From assembly GCA_964481385.1 (NCBI GenBank), contig CAYZTN010000047.1, positions 1 through 9,345 of the forward strand: DNA of 9,345 nt, in the 5' to 3' direction. The notes beneath the pieces are model-generated. The model searched no databases. It saw only the letters and a list, made by a program, of their open reading frames with translations, and had not been told where the DNA came from. The stretch's first letter is position 1. Each line of letters opens with the position of its first letter. This DNA is from UMGS1649 sp964481385 (GTDB lineage: Bacteria > Bacillota > Clostridia > TANB77 > CAG-465). This document shows, piece by piece, positions 6,056-9,345 of the stretch. The position numbers and the translations under genes are program-made.

Positions 6056-7786
6056 TTATTTAACAACTTTCTCGAAGCCTGAAGATTCACTGCTCATTTC
6101 AGGCAAACCAGACTTCTTAAACATACTAAATCCCCTATGTTTTGGTTTTTCATATTTTTCTGAATTGACTTCGCTAATTCCTATAGGATAAATAGAATTT
6201 GTTATTTGTTCCAAAGCTATTTTAAATTCTCTAGTAAAACTAGAAAATGTGTTACTAGACTTAAACAACATTTCGATATATTTAACATAATTCTCTTGGT
6301 CAAAAGGCAATATAAAATACTGTAATCCTGATGTATCAAACAATGGCTCGGGATCTATCATATTCATATCTAAACTGCTATATGTAGCTATCCCATCAAT
6401 TAAATCTTTCGAAGTAAGTGCACATTTAACATGTTTATTTATTATAATCTTCACCTTATTCATTGGTATACCACGACTTTTTATTTCCTTCATGAACATT
6501 GTTATTTGATTAACATTCAACGCATCCATATCTTGTATTACATATATTTCTTGTGCTAAACGATAATAGTCCACAGGAGTAGAAAAATCGCAATCGATTA
6601 AAACAACACTGTTATTCTGCATAGCTGTCTGAATGACATTAGTAGCATTATATTGTTTTCTATCTTCACCAGGTACACCTGTATATATACTAAGTTTTCC
6701 GTATACAAGTGGCTGATTTAAACCATTAGATGCATATTTCATACTCTCCGCTGCAATTGAACGTTTACCTTCATTATCATACGTATACAATATATATGAG
6801 TCTCTCTTTTTAGTTAAATCAACTATGCCAACTTTAATGTTTTTTCTATATAACATTGTAGCAATAGCATTTATACAAAATGTAGTTCCTACTTTTGGCG
6901 CTCCAATGAAACAAGCCACCTTTTTATAGTCTTTTGGAACTTCATATACAGAACGTACTACTTCTTTTTCCATTACCTGCGTAAGCACAGGTGCTTGCTG
7001 ATTTGATTGCTTTACAACAATCCTTTCAACTATCTGTGGCTGTTTCTCAACTGTAACGTTTGATACACTAGTATCAATATTTGTGTTCTTTTCTGTTACA
7101 GGCGGAATTACAACCGCTCCGTTTTGTATTACCTGTTTATATTTCTCACTATTCTCCGTCAAAAATGCATTAACATCCTGAGGCAAAAATCCAATTATTA
7201 TTCTCAACTGTTCATTAGTATATTGAGAAGAAATTTTATCAAATATCTCTACATACTTTTCAGAATTACCATTTTGCTTTCTGTAATAGTTTATAATACG
7301 TTGTATTTCAAGCTCAGTTACTTGCGCTTTTCCATATACGCTTTGATCATCATTATCATCGTAATACTTTTTAACATCCTTTTTTTTGCTTGGAACATTT
7401 AGCAAAGCACATACTTTGCTTTTTGTTCTATTATTTCCAGTTAAAACAGAATATACACCTATATTGAATAAGCGCGTTAAAAACTCGTCGCCCAATTTTC
7501 TTCTATCTGACGCTATATATACAATGTTTTTTGCATCAAACTCATCAGTCATTGTATCTATATTATTAAATAAAAACTCATCTATTTGAGCATAATTGTT
7601 ATTTGGATATTTTTCTAAATCTTCCAATAATACAAGTCTATCATATTCATTTTGGGATAATTCTTGTATTGCTTGCTTAAAATAATATACATTTTTATAC
7701 TCAATTTTTTCCTTATACGTTTCTTCATAATATTTTACAATGGACCTCACTGTGTCGTCATTATTTAAACCAAATAATATTTTCAT
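6056..7786 (-). CDS. TadZ/CpaE-like ParA/MinD-superfamily protein with altered P-loop
   Basis: The 576-residue protein has the two-part plan of pilus-assembly proteins TadZ/CpaE. An atypical receiver-like N-terminus (about 1-125) has strands MKILFGLN, YDRLVLLEDL, NIVYIASD and VYSVLTG. A long helical, then Val/Gln/Pro-rich linker (about 140-285) follows, then a ParA/MinD-type domain (about 288-515). That domain carries FIGAPKVGTTF (P-loop 295-302), the Walker B strand VVLIDCDF (Asp398, Asp400) and IIINKH. In the P-loop the invariant Lys (GKT/S) is Thr301, and the signature Lys of deviant Walker A motifs is Ala296; only Lys298 remains. Normal ATP hydrolysis is therefore doubtful. Known TadZ proteins localise at the cell pole and help place the secretion machine. 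The C-terminal 40 residues are basic and Ser-rich, with a short RGFSMFKKSG stretch that might touch membrane. GGAGGG lies 8 bases before the ATG. It sits 30 bases after the pilin-like gene. No TadA/CpaF ATPase is adjacent. Confidence 0.78.
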   Translation of the reverse strand: MKILFGLNNDDTVRSIVKYYEETYKEKIEYKNVYYFKQAIQELSQNEYDRLVLLEDLEKYPNNNYAQIDEFLFNNIDTMTDEFDAKNIVYIASDRRKLGDEFLTRLFNIGVYSVLTGNNRTKSKVCALLNVPSKKKDVKKYYDDNDDQSVYGKAQVTELEIQRIINYYRKQNGNSEKYVEIFDKISSQYTNEQLRIIIGFLPQDVNAFLTENSEKYKQVIQNGAVVIPPVTEKNTNIDTSVSNVTVEKQPQIVERIVVKQSNQQAPVLTQVMEKEVVRSVYEVPKDYKKVACFIGAPKVGTTFCINAIATMLYRKNIKVGIVDLTKKRDSYILYTYDNEGKRSIAAESMKYASNGLNQPLVYGKLSIYTGVPGEDRKQYNATNVIQTAMQNNSVVLIDCDFSTPVDYYRLAQEIYVIQDMDALNVNQITMFMKEIKSRGIPMNKVKIIINKHVKCALTSKDLIDGIATYSSLDMNMIDPEPLFDTSGLQYFILPFDQENYVKYIEMLFKSSNTFSSFTREFKIALEQITNSIYPIGISEVNSEKYEKPKHRGFSMFKKSGLPEMSSESSGFEKVVK

Positions 7787-7816
7787 TTAGTTGTCCCTCC
7801 ATTATCTAAATTATTA

Positions 7817-8146
7817 TTATAATCCTATTGTAACAAAAGCATACAGCAAAGGCAAACACTGAATAACAGTCATGAATACAGAAATTCCCATTATCATTTT
7901 TTGACCGTTTACCTTATATTCAAATGCTTCCGAACCAATAACATAATATTGATATAATGCATACAATAGTATTACAACCATAACCGGCCATGAATACTGT
8001 TGTATTTTAATTAAAATTTTCATAATGTTATCTATAATAACGTCATTTTTATCTGTAACTGTCGTAGTAGCAAACAAAAATCCAGATGCTATAAAAACTA
8101 TAACAGACAAAGATATACATGTTTTCATTAATTTATTATATATCAT
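7817..8146 (-). CDS. Small two-helix protein resembling a VirB2/TrbC pilin
   Basis: The 109-residue protein has an N-terminal signal-like segment (basic MIYNKLMK, hydrophobic about 9-25, likely cut after LFA near residue 26). The mature part is about 83 residues with two membrane helices (about 52-70 and 84-106). They are joined by a short loop holding GSEAFEYKVNGQKMIMG. This plan (signal peptide, two helices, short basic loop with GQK) is that of VirB2/TrbC-type pilins of type IV secretion. Sequence identity cannot be tested here, and other small holin-like or membrane proteins remain possible. GGAGGG 4 bases before the ATG at 8146 sets the start; in-frame ATG 8170 and TTG 8212 lack a ribosome site. 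It is the first gene after the promoter at 8184-8212, so it is probably the most strongly expressed member of the cluster, as expected for a structural subunit. Confidence 0.6.
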   Translation of the reverse strand: MIYNKLMKTCISLSVIVFIASGFLFATTTVTDKNDVIIDNIMKILIKIQQYSWPVMVVILLYALYQYYVIGSEAFEYKVNGQKMIMGISVFMTVIQCLPLLYAFVTIGL

Positions 8147-8150
8147 GAAA

Positions 8151-8156
8151 CCCTCC
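8151..8156 (-). promoter_or_regulatory. Ribosome site that fixes the pilin-like gene start
   Basis: GGAGGG on the minus strand lies 4 bases before the ATG at 8146. The upstream in-frame candidates at 8170 and 8212 have none, and 8212 lies inside the promoter's -35 hexamer. Confidence 0.8.
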
Positions 8157-8183
8157 AAACTCACATTCATATATGACACATAT

Positions 8184-8212
8184 ATTTTACTATAATATTC
8201 ATACAATATCAA
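8184..8212 (-). promoter_or_regulatory. Sigma-A-type promoter of the pilin-like/TadZ-like cluster
   Basis: On the minus strand TTGATA (8207-8212, five of six consensus bases) is followed after exactly 17 bases by TAAAAT (8184-8189, five of six). The start point would be near 8177, leaving a leader of about 30 bases containing the GGAGGG site. No equally good promoter was seen before the downstream genes. This single promoter could therefore drive all seven genes to the terminator at 2851, though weaker internal promoters cannot be ruled out. Confidence 0.72.
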
Positions 8213-8297
8213 GCTTTAAAGAGTAATTTTAGAAAAAAAGTCTTTTAACTCATTCTTTTAAAATAGAGGATTTTGAGTTTTCGAAATTTACATAACG

Positions 8298-8338
8298 AAA
8301 AAATAGGACTAGCTAGTTTAAAACTGCCAATCCCATAG
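8298..8338 (-). terminator. Terminator of the TSUP cluster
   Basis: Just after the small-peptide stop (8341) the minus strand folds into an imperfect stem: an inner 5-bp AGTTT/AAACT, a bulged A, then 11 pairs including three G-T wobbles. Six T follow (8298-8303). This is a reasonable rho-independent terminator, separating this cluster from the promoter at 8184-8212. Confidence 0.65.
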
Positions 8339-8340
8339 TT

Positions 8341-8493
8341 TTAGCCTAAATTCATTTTTCTTTTAAATCTTTTGATTTCTTTTTTGCTCTGTTTAATAGC
8401 ATTATGTACCATTTCGCAATTCGTAGCGCCTACAATAGCTCCAGCTACCATTCCGATTACTAATCCAATCATAGTCCCTTTAAGGCATTCCAT
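8341..8493 (-). CDS. 50-residue glycine-rich single-helix membrane peptide
   Basis: The short frame starts at an ATG with AAGGAG 8 bases upstream (8502-8507) and ends just before a terminator, so it is very likely translated. The product has one membrane helix (about residues 5-24) with a Gly/Ala-xxx-Gly pattern (GTMIGLVIGMVAGAIVGA) suited to helix packing. A basic, amphipathic tail (about 33-47, KQSKKEIKRFKRKMN) follows. This arrangement recalls small YtxH-like proteins, but no confident family can be named. Its start overlaps the end of the second TSUP half gene by 14 bases (8480-8493), which suggests translational coupling. It may be a small accessory subunit of that transporter. Confidence 0.75.
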   Translation of the reverse strand: MECLKGTMIGLVIGMVAGAIVGATNCEMVHNAIKQSKKEIKRFKRKMNLG

Positions 8494-8890
8494 TTTTAAC
8501 ACTCCTTTCTTTTTTATTATTCTTTGATTTATTAATACTTATTAAACTTGAAATTATTTCATATGTCCCCAGTATCGCCATAAATACGCTAAAATATATT
8601 TTTAAATCCTCATTTTGCACATTCTTAACAAGAATAATTCCAAAAAAGCAACCAATAATAATTAAAGGAATCATCTTTTTTAATTTATCCTTTTCAACCA
8701 AATTATTCTTAAAATTAAAAATAGTACTACTTAATCCGACCATCAAAAACATTACAAGATTTATTGCTTGTGCCTCTTTCTGTCCAAAACCCAACAATGT
8801 TGTAGATAAAATTACCAGTAACGCTCCTCCGCCTATTCCCATTCCAGAAAGCAAAGCAGATATTATAGCAATTATTATGAATTTCAACAT
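8480..8890 (-). CDS. TauE/SafE (TSUP) family half-transporter, second half
   Basis: The 136-residue integral membrane protein has about four hydrophobic segments, half of the usual TSUP protein (about 250 residues, 7-8 helices, two internal repeats). The TSUP repeat signature is clear at the N-terminus: ISALLSGMGIGGGALLVIL, then GFGQKEAQAINLVMFL. A later GCFFGIILVKNV segment matches the repeat's third helix. The last 17 residues are a polar, basic tail. TSUP proteins move organosulfur or sulfur compounds and other small anions; the substrate here cannot be predicted. The frame opens further upstream to 9043 but overlaps the first-half gene. AAGGAG (8899-8904), 8 bases before the ATG at 8890, fixes the start; the ATG at 8896 is only 2 bases from it. 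The gap to the first-half gene is 26 bases. Confidence 0.85.
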   Translation of the reverse strand: MLKFIIIAIISALLSGMGIGGGALLVILSTTLLGFGQKEAQAINLVMFLMVGLSSTIFNFKNNLVEKDKLKKMIPLIIIGCFFGIILVKNVQNEDLKIYFSVFMAILGTYEIISSLISINKSKNNKKERSVKNGMP

Positions 8891-8898
8891 TTCCATTA

Positions 8899-8904
8899 CT
8901 CCTT
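8899..8904 (-). promoter_or_regulatory. Ribosome site that fixes the second TSUP half start
   Basis: AAGGAG on the minus strand has an 8-base spacer to the ATG at 8890. It shows that the second half is initiated independently and is not merely the remainder of a frameshifted gene. Confidence 0.8.
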
Positions 8905-8916
8905 CTAATAGTTTTA

Positions 8917-9264
8917 TTACCAATTTACTATTATATTGTACATTGAAAACGAAAATATAACTGCACCAGAAATTAAATTTAGCAAATTTGCATTCATCTT
9001 TTTCATTATTTTTGCACCAACCGGTCCAAATATCAATCCGCATAATGTAGCAATTATAATTTCCAAAAGCTTAAATTCTACCATTTTAAAATAACTTATA
9101 ATTGAAAATATTGTCGCAACAGAAGTGCAAACCATACTTGTTGCTCTTGCTTTATGCGTATCATTCTTTGCAATATATATTAAAAAAAATACCAAAATCT
9201 GACCCGCTCCGCTTGCAAAAAAACCATTTGCAACTCCAGTTATAAAACTAAACAAATAAATCAT
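8917..9264 (-). CDS. TauE/SafE (TSUP) family half-transporter, first half
   Basis: The 115-residue hydrophobic protein has about four membrane segments and corresponds to one TSUP repeat. GVANGFFASGAGQILVFFLI (10-29) and then THKARATSMVCTS align with the GMGIGGGALLVIL and QKEAQAINLVMFL blocks of the downstream half gene. GLIFGPVGAKIMKKMN (76-91) aligns with that gene's GCFFGIILVKNV. The protein ends cleanly at a stop (8917), 26 bases before the next ATG. The two products are best read as partners of a heterodimeric transporter. The only usable in-frame start is the ATG at 9264, because a stop codon lies ten codons or fewer upstream; its ribosome site is weak (GGTG), so initiation may be inefficient. 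The promoter was not identified. Confidence 0.85.
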   Translation of the reverse strand: MIYLFSFITGVANGFFASGAGQILVFFLIYIAKNDTHKARATSMVCTSVATIFSIISYFKMVEFKLLEIIIATLCGLIFGPVGAKIMKKMNANLLNLISGAVIFSFSMYNIIVNW

Positions 9265-9286
9265 AACACCATTATTATGTGCATTT

Positions 9287-9345
9287 TAGGCAATAAATAT
9301 CCACCGGCTTAGCCGGTGGTTTTTATTGATGCCTATAAGGCATCG
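9287..9345. repeat. Nested GC-rich inverted repeat with a competing second hairpin
   Basis: CCACCGGC TTA GCCGGTGG (9301-9319) is a perfect 8-bp stem with a 3-base loop. It is framed by an outer stem, TAGGCAATAAA (9287-9297) with TTTATTG-AT-GCCTA (9322-9335). A second hairpin, GATGCCT ATA AGGCATC (9328-9344), uses the same right-hand bases, so the two outer folds exclude each other. T5 (9320-9324) follows the inner stem on the plus strand, as in a terminator, yet no plus-strand gene lies upstream. It could be the end of a dispersed or IS200/IS605-like element, a leader structure for the TSUP genes, or a boundary terminator. The window cuts it. Confidence 0.7.

Noticed and set aside
6040..6090. 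Longer GGDEF-like protein starting at GTG 6090
   Set aside because: It would overlap the TadZ-like gene by 35 bases. The ATG at 6039 has a consensus ribosome site at ideal spacing and begins right at the membrane helix.
8213..8297. A possible gene or RNA between the two minus-strand clusters
   Set aside because: Only AT-rich spacer with short A and T runs is visible; there is no open frame with a ribosome site and no stable fold.
8891..8919. The two TSUP genes as one frameshifted pseudogene
   Set aside because: The upstream half ends in a clean stop and the downstream half has its own strong ribosome site and ATG after 26 bases. Both keep family motifs, so a real split is more likely, although a read check is still suggested.
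8891..9043. Longer second TSUP protein starting near 9043
   Set aside because: The extension runs through the first-half gene in another frame and encodes a Trp/Cys/Asn-rich stretch unlike a TSUP N-terminus.
9301..9324. Plain plus-strand terminator
   Set aside because: The hairpin plus T5 looks like one, but no plus-strand gene lies upstream after 2819. It is reported as a structured element of open function instead.

Overview
The window looks like a chromosomal segment of a low-GC (about one third G+C), Gram-positive, Clostridia-type bacterium. The support is AT-rich intergenic DNA, consensus AAGGAGG-type ribosome sites before most genes, a pyruvate phosphate dikinase that aligns residue for residue with the Clostridium symbiosum enzyme at its two key catalytic positions, and the Firmicutes gene trio ireB-ruvX-DUF1292. 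No tRNA, rRNA, CRISPR array, transposase or phage gene is visible.

Layout. (1) Bases 1-194 are the upstream region of ppdK: four perfect copies of an 8-bp unit, an extended -10 promoter, and a hairpin that begins at the predicted transcription start. (2) ppdK (195-2819, +) interconverts pyruvate and PEP and ends at a strong bidirectional terminator (2851-2886). It shares this terminator with the convergent minus-strand genes. (3) From 8212 down to 2919 lie seven co-directional minus-strand genes with short gaps and one convincing promoter (8184-8212). In transcription order they are a small two-helix protein resembling a VirB2/TrbC pilin, a TadZ/CpaE-like ParA/MinD-superfamily protein with an altered P-loop, a membrane-anchored GAF plus degenerate GGDEF protein, ireB, ruvX, a DUF1292 protein with a Cys/His-rich N-terminus, and an RluA-type pseudouridine synthase. 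(4) From 9264 down to 8341 lies a second minus-strand cluster: two half-length TauE/SafE (TSUP) membrane proteins in tandem and a 50-residue glycine-rich membrane peptide, ending in a hairpin terminator. (5) The last 60 bases hold a nested GC-rich inverted repeat with a competing second hairpin, cut by the window edge.

How it fits together. ppdK belongs to central carbon and pyrophosphate metabolism. The last four genes of the long minus-strand cluster are housekeeping: Ser/Thr-kinase signalling target, pre-rRNA/Holliday junction nuclease family, unknown, and RNA modification. The first three are the most unusual part. A secreted or membrane pilin-like subunit, a TadZ-like polar-localisation or assembly factor with an altered nucleotide site, and a membrane sensor-like pseudo-cyclase could form a minimal envelope module. 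No secretion ATPase (VirB4, TadA), platform protein or prepilin peptidase is seen beside them. That assignment rests on motifs read by eye and is an inference. Several starts were moved from the longest open frame to the internal ATG with a proper ribosome site: ireB, the GGDEF protein, the pilin-like protein and the second TSUP half.
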